Below, piece after piece: positions 24,671-33,480 of a stretch of 64,000 nt of DNA. Position numbers and translations under genes: made by a program. How positions within the stretch are numbered: position 1 is the stretch's first letter; every line of letters starts with the position of its first letter. The stretch comes from Parabacteroides chinchillae (GTDB taxonomy: Bacteria > Bacteroidota > Bacteroidia > Bacteroidales > Tannerellaceae): assembly GCF_900108035.1 (NCBI RefSeq), contig NZ_FNVS01000003.1, forward strand, positions 124,001-188,000. The letters run 5' to 3'. Under the pieces are notes generated by a model, which saw only the letters and a list, made by a program, of their open reading frames with translations, did no database searches and was not told the origin of the DNA.

Positions 24671-24699
24671 CTTATTCTGTTTGTTTGCTACAAAAATAC

Positions 24700-24707
24700 T
24701 ACATTTG
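24700..24707 (+). promoter_or_regulatory. -7 element of tetrapyrrole-methylase-type gene
   Basis: TACATTTG, 16 bp before the ATG at 24723; it also indicates that the longer upstream reading frame is not translated. A TTTG at 24680-24683 is 16 bp upstream, shorter than usual. Confidence 0.5.
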
Positions 24708-24722
24708 CAGAAAACAAACAGT

Positions 24723-25427
24723 ATGCAAGCATCTCTTTTCCTTATACCTGTCACTCTGGGAGAAACGGAACATCGTCGTGTGTTGCCGGAATACAATCGT
24801 GAGGTTATATTGCAGATAAAGCATTTTATTGTTGAAAATGTACGTACGGCACGTCGCTTTCTGAAGAAAGTAGAGCCGTCTATAGTGATAGATGAACTGA
24901 CTTTTTATGAATTGAATAAGCATACTTCTCCTGAACAAGTGACCGGCTATTTGGCCCCGTTGGCAAAAGGAGAGAATATGGGTGTTATATCTGAAGCCGG
25001 ATGTCCTGCCATTGCAGATCCGGGAGCTGATGTGGTGGCTATTGCTCAACGTAAAAATTATCCGGTTGTGCCGTTGGTTGGTCCTTCTTCTATTTTGATG
25101 TCGGTAATGGGTTCCGGCTTTAATGGACAAAGCTTTGCTTTTCACGGTTATTTGCCGATAGAGGCTTCGGAACGGATAAATGCGATCAAGAAACTGGAAG
25201 GGCGCATCTATTCGGAGAACCAAACACAACTTTTTATAGAAACTCCATACCGAAATAATAAGTTGGCGGATGAGCTTATCCGTACGTGCCGTCCTTCTAC
25301 CAAGCTATGTATAGCATCTGATATTACGTGTGAGGATGAATATATCCATACTCGTCCGATTAAAGAATGGGTAGGAAAGGTGCCTGATTTAAGTAAGAAG
25401 CCCACAATCTTTTTAATCTATAAATAA
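24723..25427 (+). CDS. SAM-dependent methyltransferase, tetrapyrrole methylase fold (RsmI-like)
   Basis: 234 residues from ATG 24723, just behind the -7 element. Fold markers are the N-terminal LIPVTLGE, GVISEAGCPAIADPG (the SAM-binding Pro-Gly loop region) and VGPSSILMSVMGSGF. It resembles RsmI, which 2'-O-methylates C1402 of 16S rRNA, but is shorter than typical RsmI (about 280) and lacks its C-terminal extension. A related SAM methyltransferase activity is therefore likely, with rRNA as the probable substrate. Confidence 0.85.
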   Translation: MQASLFLIPVTLGETEHRRVLPEYNREVILQIKHFIVENVRTARRFLKKVEPSIVIDELTFYELNKHTSPEQVTGYLAPLAKGENMGVISEAGCPAIADPGADVVAIAQRKNYPVVPLVGPSSILMSVMGSGFNGQSFAFHGYLPIEASERINAIKKLEGRIYSENQTQLFIETPYRNNKLADELIRTCRPSTKLCIASDITCEDEYIHTRPIKEWVGKVPDLSKKPTIFLIYK

Positions 25428-25439
25428 TATATAGTGCGT

Positions 25440-26015
25440 ATGGCTGCATATCAAGCTCACGAAACTGCTGTAATTGACCCGGGATGTGTTATAGGCGACG
25501 GTACATATATTTGGCATTTCTCCCATCTGATGGCGGGATGCAAGATTGGAAAGAATTGTAATATCGGACAGAATGTGGTTGTTTCACCGGATGTTGTATT
25601 AGGCAATAATGTAAAGGTGCAGAACAATGTCTCTGTTTATACCGGAGTTGTATGCGATGATGATGTGTTTCTTGGCCCTAGCTGCGTGTTTACAAATGTT
25701 ACGAACCCACGTAGTGCCGTTTGCCGTAAAGATCAATATAAGAAAACGTATGTTGGCAAAGGTGCAACAATAGGAGCCAATGCAACAATCGTTTGCGGAC
25801 ATGTTATTGGCGCTTATGCTTTGATTGGGGCAGGAAGTGTGGTGACGAAGGATATTCTTCCTTATGCATTGGTTGTAGGTAATCCTTCCAGGCAGGTAGG
25901 TTGGGTAAGCGAATATGGCCATCAACTTTCTTTTGATAAGGCTGGCTATGCAACTTGTCCTGAGAGCGGACAAGAATATCAACTTCTGGATAATGAAGTA
26001 AAACGGATAAAATAA
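25440..26015 (+). CDS. hexapeptide-repeat acyl/acetyltransferase (WlbB/WbpD-like)
   Basis: 191 residues from ATG 25440; a GTG at 25434 would add only two residues. The left-handed beta-helix hexapeptide repeats run through about residues 10-140 (GCVIGDGTYIWHFSHL, IGKNCNIGQNVVV, VGKGATIGANATIV). The FTNVTNPRSAV loop is typical of UDP-2-acetamido-3-amino-dideoxyglucuronate N-acetyltransferases. It would acetylate a nucleotide amino sugar for surface polysaccharide. It is isolated from other glycan genes here, so the exact sugar is uncertain. Confidence 0.85.
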   Translation: MAAYQAHETAVIDPGCVIGDGTYIWHFSHLMAGCKIGKNCNIGQNVVVSPDVVLGNNVKVQNNVSVYTGVVCDDDVFLGPSCVFTNVTNPRSAVCRKDQYKKTYVGKGATIGANATIVCGHVIGAYALIGAGSVVTKDILPYALVVGNPSRQVGWVSEYGHQLSFDKAGYATCPESGQEYQLLDNEVKRIK

Positions 26016-26087
26016 TAAAGCAGGTTATACAATAATGGCGCAAAAGCCATATATAACTTTGCGCCATTAGTTATCTAGGTATATCTT

Positions 26088-26927
26088 TTAGCAAGCCTTC
26101 AAGCTCATGTCCAGACTTTTTACAGAGTGGGTAAGAGCGCCGACAGAGATATAGTCAACACCACATTCTGCATAGTCGCGTAAGGTGTCGAATGTGATAC
26201 CGCCGGAAGATTCCAATTCATAGCGACCTGCTACGCGGCGTACAGCTTCCTTTGTATTCTCTATATTGAAGTTGTCAAGCATAATTCTGTCTATTCCACC
26301 CACTTTCATGGCTTGTTCCAGCTCATCGAAGTTACGCACTTCAATTTCTATCTTCAGATTTTTGCCTTTTTCTTTTAGGTATTTCTGTGCACGGGTGATA
26401 GCTTGTTCGATACCTCCGGCAAAGTCTACATGATTATCTTTCAGCAGAATCATATCAAACAATCCGATACGGTGATTTACGCCTCCTCCGATCTTTACAG
26501 CTTCTTTTTCCATCATACGCATACCCGGAGTTGTTTTACGGGTATCCAGTACGCGTGTCTTAGTGCCTTCTAATACTTTTACGTATTTACGGGTTGTTGT
26601 TGCTATACCGCTCATACGTTGCATTACGTTCAGCATCAGGCGTTCGGTCTGCAACAGAGATTGTACTTTCCCTTCTACCGTGAATGCTATATCCCCTTTC
26701 TTTACTTCTGCTCCATCGTTGATGAAAATAGTCATTTTTAATTCAGGATCGAAGTAGTGAAAGATACGTTTGGCCATTTCCACACCGGCAAGTACACCAT
26801 CTTCCTTGATGATAAGCTGGCTTTTTCCCATGGCAGTTTCAGGAATGCAGCATAATGTCGTATGATCGCCATCTCCAATGTCTTCGGCGAAAGATAGCTT
26901 GATTAAGTCGTCAATTAGTTGATCCAT
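26088..26927 (-). CDS. nadC: nicotinate-nucleotide pyrophosphorylase (carboxylating)
   Basis: 279 residues with the two-domain QAPRTase fold. Conserved features are ERLMLNVMQRMSGIAT, the phosphoribosyl loop RKTTPGMR, IGGGVNHR, LLKDNH and the C-terminal SSGGIT/VGALTHS. It converts quinolinate and PRPP to nicotinate mononucleotide in NAD synthesis. It lies 5 bp downstream of the DUF4783 gene in the same operon. Length is normal. Confidence 0.95.
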   Translation of the reverse strand: MDQLIDDLIKLSFAEDIGDGDHTTLCCIPETAMGKSQLIIKEDGVLAGVEMAKRIFHYFDPELKMTIFINDGAEVKKGDIAFTVEGKVQSLLQTERLMLNVMQRMSGIATTTRKYVKVLEGTKTRVLDTRKTTPGMRMMEKEAVKIGGGVNHRIGLFDMILLKDNHVDFAGGIEQAITRAQKYLKEKGKNLKIEIEVRNFDELEQAMKVGGIDRIMLDNFNIENTKEAVRRVAGRYELESSGGITFDTLRDYAECGVDYISVGALTHSVKSLDMSLKAC

Positions 26928-26932
26928 TTATT

Positions 26933-27304
26933 CTATTCTATTCTGATTGATTGTATAATCGCTTTGTTTTCTTCCGAGCGGTAGGTCACATTTACCCGGT
27001 ATTCGCCGCTTCCTGTTGAAAGTTTGCCAACGAAAAAACCGCTTTCCTTTTTATCGGCATGATGAACTATCGTGAATCCGGAAGGTTTGTTAGAACTAAA
27101 GAATGTGTTCAGTTGTGCAATGGCTTCATTGCTGTTGCATTTCTTTGTAGAATTGGGCAATGCCATATCTACTTCTTTATCCATGGAAGCAGATAGTGAT
27201 GAGGCATTTCCTCCTTTGAAAGCATTTGATATATTCGTTATATCAGCTGCCTGGATGCTTAATACAGAGAGTATCAAGGCGAGCGTAAGTAAAAATCGTT
27301 TCAT
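26933..27304 (-). CDS. DUF4783 exported protein
   Basis: 123 residues with a signal peptide (cleavage near IQAAD) and a compact NTF2-like domain of the DUF4783 family, marked by IVHHADKKESGFFVGKLSTG. Function unknown; periplasmic. A minus-strand -7 element (TACCTTTG, plus 27336-27343) lies about 30 bp upstream and probably drives both this gene and nadC. Confidence 0.8.
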   Translation of the reverse strand: MKRFLLTLALILSVLSIQAADITNISNAFKGGNASSLSASMDKEVDMALPNSTKKCNSNEAIAQLNTFFSSNKPSGFTIVHHADKKESGFFVGKLSTGSGEYRVNVTYRSEENKAIIQSIRIE

Positions 27305-27392
27305 AGCTTTCCCTTTTTTTGTGAATAATCAGCTGCAAAGGTATGTATTTTTCTCGTAACTTAGCCCCTCTAAATGCGTTAATTGTAAACAG

Positions 27393-27866
27393 ATGAAGAT
27401 TGCATTGGTTGTGATAGGCAAGACAGATGCCGGCTATTTTGTAGAAGCTATTAATGAATATAAGAACCGCTTGGTACACTATATCCCTTTTGAGATGGAA
27501 GTTATTCCTGATATAAAGAATGTAAAGAATCTATCTGAGCCGCAACAAAAAGAAAAAGAAGGCGAGCTGATTTTAAGAGCACTTCAGTCGGGGGATTACC
27601 TTGTTTTGCTTGATGAAAAGGGCAAAGAGTTTACCTCAATGCAGTTTTCTTCCTATATAGAGAAAAAAATGCACGCGGTTCCAAAGCGGCTGGTCTTCGT
27701 GATAGGTGGCCCTTATGGCTTTAGTGAAGCTGTTTACAAGGTTGCATCCGAAAAGATTTCTTTGAGTAAAATGACTTTCTCGCACCAAATGATTCGTTTA
27801 ATCTTTGTGGAGCAGATATACAGGGCGATGACTATTCTGAACAACGAACCTTATCATCATGAATAG
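27393..27866 (+). CDS. rlmH: 23S rRNA (pseudouridine-1915 N3) methyltransferase
   Basis: 157 residues, SPOUT fold. Signature motifs are LLDEKGKEFTS, VIGGPYGF and the C-terminal MTFSHQMIRLIFVEQIYRA. It methylates pseudouridine 1915 in helix 69 of 23S rRNA. Length matches the family exactly. It is divergent from the DUF4783-nadC operon. Confidence 0.96.
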   Translation: MKIALVVIGKTDAGYFVEAINEYKNRLVHYIPFEMEVIPDIKNVKNLSEPQQKEKEGELILRALQSGDYLVLLDEKGKEFTSMQFSSYIEKKMHAVPKRLVFVIGGPYGFSEAVYKVASEKISLSKMTFSHQMIRLIFVEQIYRAMTILNNEPYHHE

Positions 27867-27975
27867 AATAAGGAACAGGTTCTTTTAATCGGTTCACGGC
27901 TGTGGTTTGGTCGGATCACAGCCGTGATCTGTTTAGTTCTTCGTGGAGAAATGAATAAAATGCTTCGGGGCAATT

Positions 27976-29052
27976 CTAAAATTCATGCGTTTTTTGCAAT
28001 AACATATAATCAAGTAAGGTAATGGCTGCCATCGATTCGACGATGGGCACTGCGCGTGGAAGTACGCATGGATCGTGGCGTCCGCGGGCTTTCAGTATTG
28101 TATCTTCACAATCCTGTGTTACAGTTTCCTGTTCCATCAAAATGGTTGCTACGGATTTGAATGCAACGCGGAAGTATATGTCTTGCCCGTTTGAAATGCC
28201 CCCTTGTATTCCTCCTGAATGATTTGTATGTGTATTTATATGGCCGTGATCGTTGAAGAAACGGTCGTTACGTTCGGAGCCTCTGAAAAGTGCAGCATCA
28301 AATCCGTCTCCATATTCAAATCCTTTTACAGCATTGATAGTTAGCATTGCATGCCCTAACGCTGCATGTAACTTGCCAAAGACAGGTTCGCCTAATCCTA
28401 CAGGAGTACCTGTTATTACACACGTGATTACGCCTCCTACTGTGTCTCCTTTTGATTTGATCTCTGCTATAAGTTCTTCCATCTCGGCTGCTTTTTCCGG
28501 ATCAGGACAACGTACGGCGCTATCTTCTGTCAGGTTAAGATCGTAATCCTGATAAGAACCTTCCAGCTTTATAGAACCAACTTGTGAAGTAAATGCCTGT
28601 ATCCGGATGTCTCGCTGGCGTAGGGCCAGTTTAGCAATAGCTCCGGCAACACAACGCGCAATTGTTTCGCGGGCGGACGAACGTCCTCCTCCGCGCGGAT
28701 CACGGATGCCATATTTGGTTTGATAGGTGTAGTCTGCATGAGAGGGACGGTATAAAGACTTCATGTTGTCATAATCGGCCGAGTGTTGATTTTTATTCCA
28801 GATAATAAAGCCGATTGGCGTCCCGGTTGTTTTTCCTTCGTATATACCGGAAAAGAATTGTACTTCGTCGTCTTCTTTGCGTGGAGTAGTGATGCGTGAC
28901 TGTCCTGGTTTTCTTCGGTTTAATTCCTGCTGGATAAAATCCATATCCAGATCAATGCCGGAAGGGCAGCCGTCTATTACGCCTCCGATACCTGCGCCGT
29001 GCGATTCGCCGAACGACGTTAGCCTGTATATATTACCAAAAGTGTTGAACAT
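27976..29052 (-). CDS. aroC: chorismate synthase
   Basis: 358 residues from ATG 29052, the start that gives the family N-terminus [17 protein letters not shown]. Other signatures are [14 protein letters not shown]-like [14 protein letters not shown] and [15 protein letters not shown]. It removes phosphate from 5-enolpyruvylshikimate-3-phosphate using reduced FMN, giving chorismate. The longer frame to 29109 adds a non-conserved extension. It lies 97 bp downstream of the SlyD-like gene on the same strand. Confidence 0.95.
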   Translation of the reverse strand: MFNTFGNIYRLTSFGESHGAGIGGVIDGCPSGIDLDMDFIQQELNRRKPGQSRITTPRKEDDEVQFFSGIYEGKTTGTPIGFIIWNKNQHSADYDNMKSLYRPSHADYTYQTKYGIRDPRGGGRSSARETIARCVAGAIAKLALRQRDIRIQAFTSQVGSIKLEGSYQDYDLNLTEDSAVRCPDPEKAAEMEELIAEIKSKGDTVGGVITCVITGTPVGLGEPVFGKLHAALGHAMLTINAVKGFEYGDGFDAALFRGSERNDRFFNDHGHINTHTNHSGGIQGGISNGQDIYFRVAFKSVATILMEQETVTQDCEDTILKARGRHDPCVLPRAVPIVESMAAITLLDYMLLQKTHEF

Positions 29053-29149
29053 AAGCTTGTGGGTTTTTGCTAAATGAAAAATGGTTAATAGATAATTGTT
29101 TGTTGCCAATTAACTATTAACCATTCAATAAATATCGATTCTATAATTA

Positions 29150-29725
29150 TTAGTGGCAACCACCGCAACCGCAGCTGTTGTGGTCTTTGTCTCCACAGTC
29201 GCTGCCGCAATCATCGCAGCCGCAATTACATCCGCCTGCAGGAGCTGTCATTGCAGCTACTTCTTCTTCAGAAGGTTCGTGAACATCAAGTACTGTTCCG
29301 CTAAAGTGTAAGGTTTCGCCAGCCAGAGGATGATTAAAATCCATTACAATGATATCTTCCTTTACTTCCAGAACAGAACCGTTCATACGATTACCGTTGG
29401 AATCCATCATTGGGACTGTGTTACCTTCTTTAATCATTTCAGAGTCAAACTTGCCGTCCACCTCGAAAATGTTTTTCGGAAGATCCAGTACATGCTCTTC
29501 TACATATTCGCCGTATGCATCGGCAGGAGCTATAGAGAAGTTGAAGGTATCACCTACTTCCAGTCCTTTCAAGGCATCTTCGAAAGCGGGAAGCATCATG
29601 CCTGTTCCGAATATGAACTTCAAAGGAACTTCGGCTGTTGCTTTTTCCATCAGTTCGCGCTCTTCACCTTCGCCTACGTTCAGGTCGTAAGTAACCGCAA
29701 CGTACTTATTTGCCGTAATTTTCAT
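29150..29725 (-). CDS. SlyD-like FKBP-type peptidyl-prolyl isomerase
   Basis: 191 residues: FKBP domain (about 1-70 and 130-150) with an inserted IF chaperone domain, in the SlyD arrangement. The C-terminal 35 residues are a Cys/His-rich metal-binding tail (CNCGCDDCGSDCG..HNSCGCGGCH) with nine cysteines. It is expected to catalyse prolyl isomerisation and bind Ni or Zn. A minus-strand -7 element (TAAATTTG, plus 29768-29775) precedes it. Confidence 0.92.
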   Translation of the reverse strand: MKITANKYVAVTYDLNVGEGEERELMEKATAEVPLKFIFGTGMMLPAFEDALKGLEVGDTFNFSIAPADAYGEYVEEHVLDLPKNIFEVDGKFDSEMIKEGNTVPMMDSNGNRMNGSVLEVKEDIIVMDFNHPLAGETLHFSGTVLDVHEPSEEEVAAMTAPAGGCNCGCDDCGSDCGDKDHNSCGCGGCH

Positions 29726-30030
29726 ATGTAATCTCGTTTTTATAATGTAAAAATACTATTAAGCTGACAAATTTACGGATTATTTCTGACTTATCGGCGT
29801 ATTTCCCAAAGAAATAGAGGATGCTTTGCCGGATATATCTATTTTTAAGAATATTATAATTACCTTTGCACCGTTTTAATAGCCTATATTTTAGAATAGG
29901 CAACATTGTATATGAAGGTAATATGCAATTGTGAGGAAGTACTTGATGATACTATATAATTATTTTCAAGATTTTTCAAAATAAAGTAAGGATTGTATAT
30001 TTCAGGTATACAATCCTTATTCAGGGTAAT
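29726..30030. other. intergenic region with orphan promoter and terminator
   Basis: On the plus strand TACCTTTG (29861-29868) is followed by a small stem (GCCTAT/ATAGGC, near 29883-29902) and a 15-codon ATG frame at 29914. A perfect 12-bp hairpin at 29988-30018 follows. No annotated-size gene fits. It may encode a small RNA of about 145 nt. Confidence 0.35.
29988..30018. terminator. perfect 12-bp hairpin before malY-type gene end
   Basis: AAGGATTGTATA pairs with TATACAATCCTT around TTTCAGG. It lies 12 bp beyond the 3' end of the minus-strand aminotransferase gene and is likely its terminator, possibly bidirectional; the U-tract is weak. Confidence 0.6.
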
Positions 30031-31212
30031 TTATTTCTTTTCTTTATTTAGTGCTTTCTTTAATGCATTTAATGATGTTTCCAAGATAGAGCGTGGACAA
30101 CCAATATTCAAACGCATGTGTCCTTCGCCTCCCGGACCGAATATACTTCCATCGTTTAATGCCAGACCTGCTTTGTTTTGGAATAAATCGACAAGCTCTT
30201 CTTGATTAAGTTTTAGTTCCCGGCAGTCTAACCAAATAAGGAAGGAGGCTTGTGGCATGTACATTTTAATCTTGGGTAAGTTTGTTTTGATGAATTCATC
30301 TACAAAACGGACGTTTTCCATAATATACATACGCATTTGTTGTAACCATTCAGCACCATATGTATATGCGGCTGTTGTTGCTTCATAAGCAAATATTGTT
30401 CCGTCTCCGAATTCTCCGGCTTCGAGAAATTCATAAAACTCTTTGCGTAAACGATCATTGGGGATAATTGCGTATGATGTTACGATTCCTGCAATATTGA
30501 ATGTCTTACTGGGAGCCATAAATGTGATGCAACATAAAGCCGCATTATCGGATACGGTAGCAAACGGATAGTGTTTATATTGCGGATAAGCCATTTCTGC
30601 ATGGATTTCGTCGGAGATAACGAGGATATGATGTTTGGCGCATACTTCGGCAAGTTGTACTAATGTCTCTTTTTTCCATACAATACCACCCGGGTTGTGT
30701 GGGTTGCACAAGATTAATGCCTTGCATTTTTCATCTATAATAGATTCCAGTTGTTCGAAGTCCATTTCATACGAACCTTCTACCAGTTTTAACGGATTGT
30801 AAACAACTTCGCGTTTCATACTTTGCGGAACGATGCGGAACGGATGATATACCGGAGGCTGGATTATGATTTTATCCCCCGGACGGGTAAAGCATTGAAG
30901 TGCAAAACTGATGCCTTTTACTATGCCGGGAATATAACTGATCCATTCTTTTTGTATTTTCCAGTTGTGTTTGTAATGTACCCAGTTAATGATACTTTCA
31001 TAATATTCGTCCGAGCCGTATGTATAACCGAATACCTCATGTTCACAGCGTTTTTTTATGGCCTCGACAATGAAATCGGGTGTGCGGAAATCCATATCTG
31101 CTACCCAAAGAGGTATTAACTTTTCATCGCCGAACCGTTCTTTTAGTAAATCATGTTTTATACAATTTGTGCCGCGACGTTCGATTACTTCATCAAAGTT
31201 GTACTGTTTCAT
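30031..31212 (-). CDS. MalY/PatB-family PLP aminotransferase (cystathionine beta-lyase type)
   Basis: 393 residues, fold-type I PLP enzyme. The N-terminus NFDEVIERRGTNCIKHD and WVADMDF are typical of the MalY/PatB branch; LCNPHNPGG and SDEIHAEM are present. The PLP lysine lies in MAPSKTFNIAG, and the C-terminal MRLNIGCPR carries the carboxylate-binding Arg. The likely reaction is C-S lysis of cystathionine or related substrates. It has its own minus-strand -7 element (TATCTTTG, plus 31250-31257) and is divergent from the ilv operon. Confidence 0.92.
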   Translation of the reverse strand: MKQYNFDEVIERRGTNCIKHDLLKERFGDEKLIPLWVADMDFRTPDFIVEAIKKRCEHEVFGYTYGSDEYYESIINWVHYKHNWKIQKEWISYIPGIVKGISFALQCFTRPGDKIIIQPPVYHPFRIVPQSMKREVVYNPLKLVEGSYEMDFEQLESIIDEKCKALILCNPHNPGGIVWKKETLVQLAEVCAKHHILVISDEIHAEMAYPQYKHYPFATVSDNAALCCITFMAPSKTFNIAGIVTSYAIIPNDRLRKEFYEFLEAGEFGDGTIFAYEATTAAYTYGAEWLQQMRMYIMENVRFVDEFIKTNLPKIKMYMPQASFLIWLDCRELKLNQEELVDLFQNKAGLALNDGSIFGPGGEGHMRLNIGCPRSILETSLNALKKALNKEKK

Positions 31213-31404
31213 ATTCTATAAAATGTCTGTTTCTTGTCTGTGTTGCCGTCAAAGATACAAATCTTTATAATATAGATATCTATGATATATGAAATGATTG
31301 CTTTTAAATCTATTGGAAAAGTCTTTATGGCGTGTTAAAGTGCAAGTGTAACATATTTTTTCGTTGATAAATGAAAGAAAAAGAAAGAATTTTCTTTTAA
31401 ATCC

Positions 31405-31435
31405 TTTGTTGATTCCGATTATTGTTCTACATTTG
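31405..31435 (+). promoter_or_regulatory. ilv operon promoter
   Basis: TTTG at 31405-31408 and TACATTTG at 31428-31435 are separated by 19 bp, a full consensus match. It is located 33 bp before the leader peptide start. Confidence 0.8.
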
Positions 31436-31468
31436 CTGCGTCAAGTAAAATAAAGACGAAAAGAAAAG

Positions 31469-31528
31469 ATGATGAACAACGTATTGCATATTATTCTCGT
31501 GGTGGTCCTTCTAGTCATTAGTAGGTAA
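31469..31528 (+). CDS. ilv operon leader peptide, 19 aa
   Basis: A 19-codon frame starting ATGATG, followed by an uninterrupted run very rich in branched-chain codons: 12 of 19 residues are Val, Leu or Ile (for example HIILVVVLLVI). The stop codon at 31526-31528 overlaps the antiterminator strand. It has an A-rich start context and lies between the ilv promoter and a terminator. This is the classic arrangement for ribosome-mediated attenuation: stalling at scarce Ile/Leu/Val-tRNA would favour the antiterminator. The frame is too short for standard gene callers. Confidence 0.85.
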   Translation: MMNNVLHIILVVVLLVISR

Positions 31529-31604
31529 GGAGAAAGGTGTGTAAGATGTTGTGAAATCGTGAAGATATTCTTAAGCCTTTCTCCTTATAGAGAAGGGCTT
31601 TTTT
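31527..31604 (+). promoter_or_regulatory. ilv transcription attenuator
   Basis: Two mutually exclusive structures share one strand. Antiterminator: AAGGAGAAAGG (31527-31537) pairs perfectly with CCTTTCTCCTT (31576-31586). Terminator: AAGCCTTTCTC (31573-31583) pairs with GAGAAGGGCTT (31590-31600, one G-U), followed by T-run. The position just after the leader peptide stop fits attenuation of ilvD and downstream genes. Confidence 0.85.
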
Positions 31605-31618
31605 AATTTATAAAAGAT

Positions 31619-33457
31619 ATGATGAAGCATCCGTTAAGAAGTTCATACAGTACCGAAGGCCGCAGAATGGCAGGTGCGCGTGCTTTGTGGCGTGCCAATG
31701 GCATGAAAGAAGAACAATTAGGCAAACCTATTATTGCAATAGTTAATTCATTTACACAGTTTGTACCGGGGCATGTACATTTGCATGAAATCGGGCAACT
31801 GGTGAAAACGGAAATAGAAAAACTTGGATGTTTTGCTGCCGAATTCAATACGATTGCTATTGACGATGGTATAGCTATGGGGCATGATGGAATGCTTTAT
31901 TCGCTTCCTTCACGTGATATTATTGCCGACAGTGTTGAATATATGGTGAACGCTCATAAGGCAGATGCTATGGTTTGCATAAGTAATTGCGACAAGATCA
32001 CTCCGGGAATGTTGATGGCAGCCATGCGGTTGAATATTCCCGCAATCTTTGTGTCTGGTGGTCCGATGGAGGCTGGAAAACTGGACGGCCGTCATCTCGA
32101 CCTGATTGATGCTATGATAGAGTCTGCGGATACTTCTGTGAGTGACGAACGAATTAAACAAGTGGAGCGCAGTGCATGCCCGACTTGCGGAAGCTGTTCC
32201 GGTATGTTTACTGCCAATTCAATGAACTGTCTGAACGAAGCAATAGGTCTGGCTCTTCCAGGCAATGGTACGATTGTTGCTACGCATGCAAATCGTATTC
32301 AGCTATTCCGAGATGCTGCTAAACAGATTGTCGAAAATGCTTATAAATATTACCGGGATGGCGATGACTCCGTTTTACCTCGCAGTATAGCTACCCGCCA
32401 GGCTTTCCTTAATGCAATGTCTTTGGATATTGCAATGGGTGGTTCTACAAATACGGTGCTTCATCTGCTGGCTGTTGCTCAAGAGGCAGAAGCTGATTTC
32501 ACTATGGACGATATAGACAAACTTTCCCGTAAGACGCCTTGTTTATGTAAAGTCGCTCCGAATACGCATATCTATCATGTGCAGGATGTAAATCGTGCCG
32601 GTGGAATTCTTTCTATTATGAAAGAGTTGATGGAAGGCGGTTTGGTGGATGGCACGGTAAAGCGTGTAGATGGTAAAACATTGGCAGAGGCTGTAGATAG
32701 TTTCGGCATTACTTCTCCAGGTGTAACAGATGAAGCTATAAAGAAATACAAGAGTGCACCTGCACATAAGTTCAGTATTCGAATGGGCTCACAGGAGTCT
32801 TATTATAAAGAATTAGATACCGACCGTGCAAATGGCTGTATCCGTGATGTGGAACATGCTTATTCGAAAGACGGCGGTTTGGCTGTCCTGAAAGGTAACA
32901 TTGCTCTCGACGGTTGTGTTGTAAAAACAGCCGGGGTGGATGAGAGCATATGGAAGTTCTCAGGTCCGGCAAAAGTATTCGATTCACAGGATGCTGCTTG
33001 CGAGGGTATCCTGGGAGGCAAAGTTGTATCAGGAGATGTGGTTGTCATTACCCATGAAGGCCCGAAAGGAGGACCTGGCATGCAGGAGATGCTTTATCCT
33101 ACTTCTTATATCAAGAGCCGCCATTTGGGTAAAGAATGTGCATTGATTACCGATGGACGTTTTAGTGGCGGAACATCCGGGCTTTCTATCGGACATGTAT
33201 CTCCCGAGGCTGCTGCCGGAGGTGCTATCGGCTTGGTAAAGGATGGCGATATTATAGAAATAAATATACCCGAACGTATTATTAATGTAAAGGTGAGCGA
33301 TGCCGAATTGGCCGAACGTCGTAAAGCGGAAGAAGCCCGTGGAGCGAGAGCATTTACTGCTCCTCACCGTCAGCGAGTCGTCTCGAAAGCGCTGAAGGCT
33401 TATGCTAAGATGGTAAGCTCGGCGGATAAAGGAGGAGTTCGTATAATAGAAGATTAA
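31619..33457 (+). CDS. ilvD: dihydroxy-acid dehydratase
   Basis: 612 residues. Fe-S ligands are visible in [11 protein letters not shown] and [19 protein letters not shown]; the C-terminal region has [21 protein letters not shown]. It dehydrates 2,3-dihydroxy-isovalerate and -methylvalerate to the 2-oxo acids in valine and isoleucine synthesis. It is the first structural gene behind the attenuator. Tandem ATG codons are at 31619 and 31622. ilvB follows after 23 bp. Confidence 0.97.
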   Translation: MMKHPLRSSYSTEGRRMAGARALWRANGMKEEQLGKPIIAIVNSFTQFVPGHVHLHEIGQLVKTEIEKLGCFAAEFNTIAIDDGIAMGHDGMLYSLPSRDIIADSVEYMVNAHKADAMVCISNCDKITPGMLMAAMRLNIPAIFVSGGPMEAGKLDGRHLDLIDAMIESADTSVSDERIKQVERSACPTCGSCSGMFTANSMNCLNEAIGLALPGNGTIVATHANRIQLFRDAAKQIVENAYKYYRDGDDSVLPRSIATRQAFLNAMSLDIAMGGSTNTVLHLLAVAQEAEADFTMDDIDKLSRKTPCLCKVAPNTHIYHVQDVNRAGGILSIMKELMEGGLVDGTVKRVDGKTLAEAVDSFGITSPGVTDEAIKKYKSAPAHKFSIRMGSQESYYKELDTDRANGCIRDVEHAYSKDGGLAVLKGNIALDGCVVKTAGVDESIWKFSGPAKVFDSQDAACEGILGGKVVSGDVVVITHEGPKGGPGMQEMLYPTSYIKSRHLGKECALITDGRFSGGTSGLSIGHVSPEAAAGGAIGLVKDGDIIEINIPERIINVKVSDAELAERRKAEEARGARAFTAPHRQRVVSKALKAYAKMVSSADKGGVRIIED

Positions 33458-33480
33458 ACACAAGGCTAATATAATTTAAT

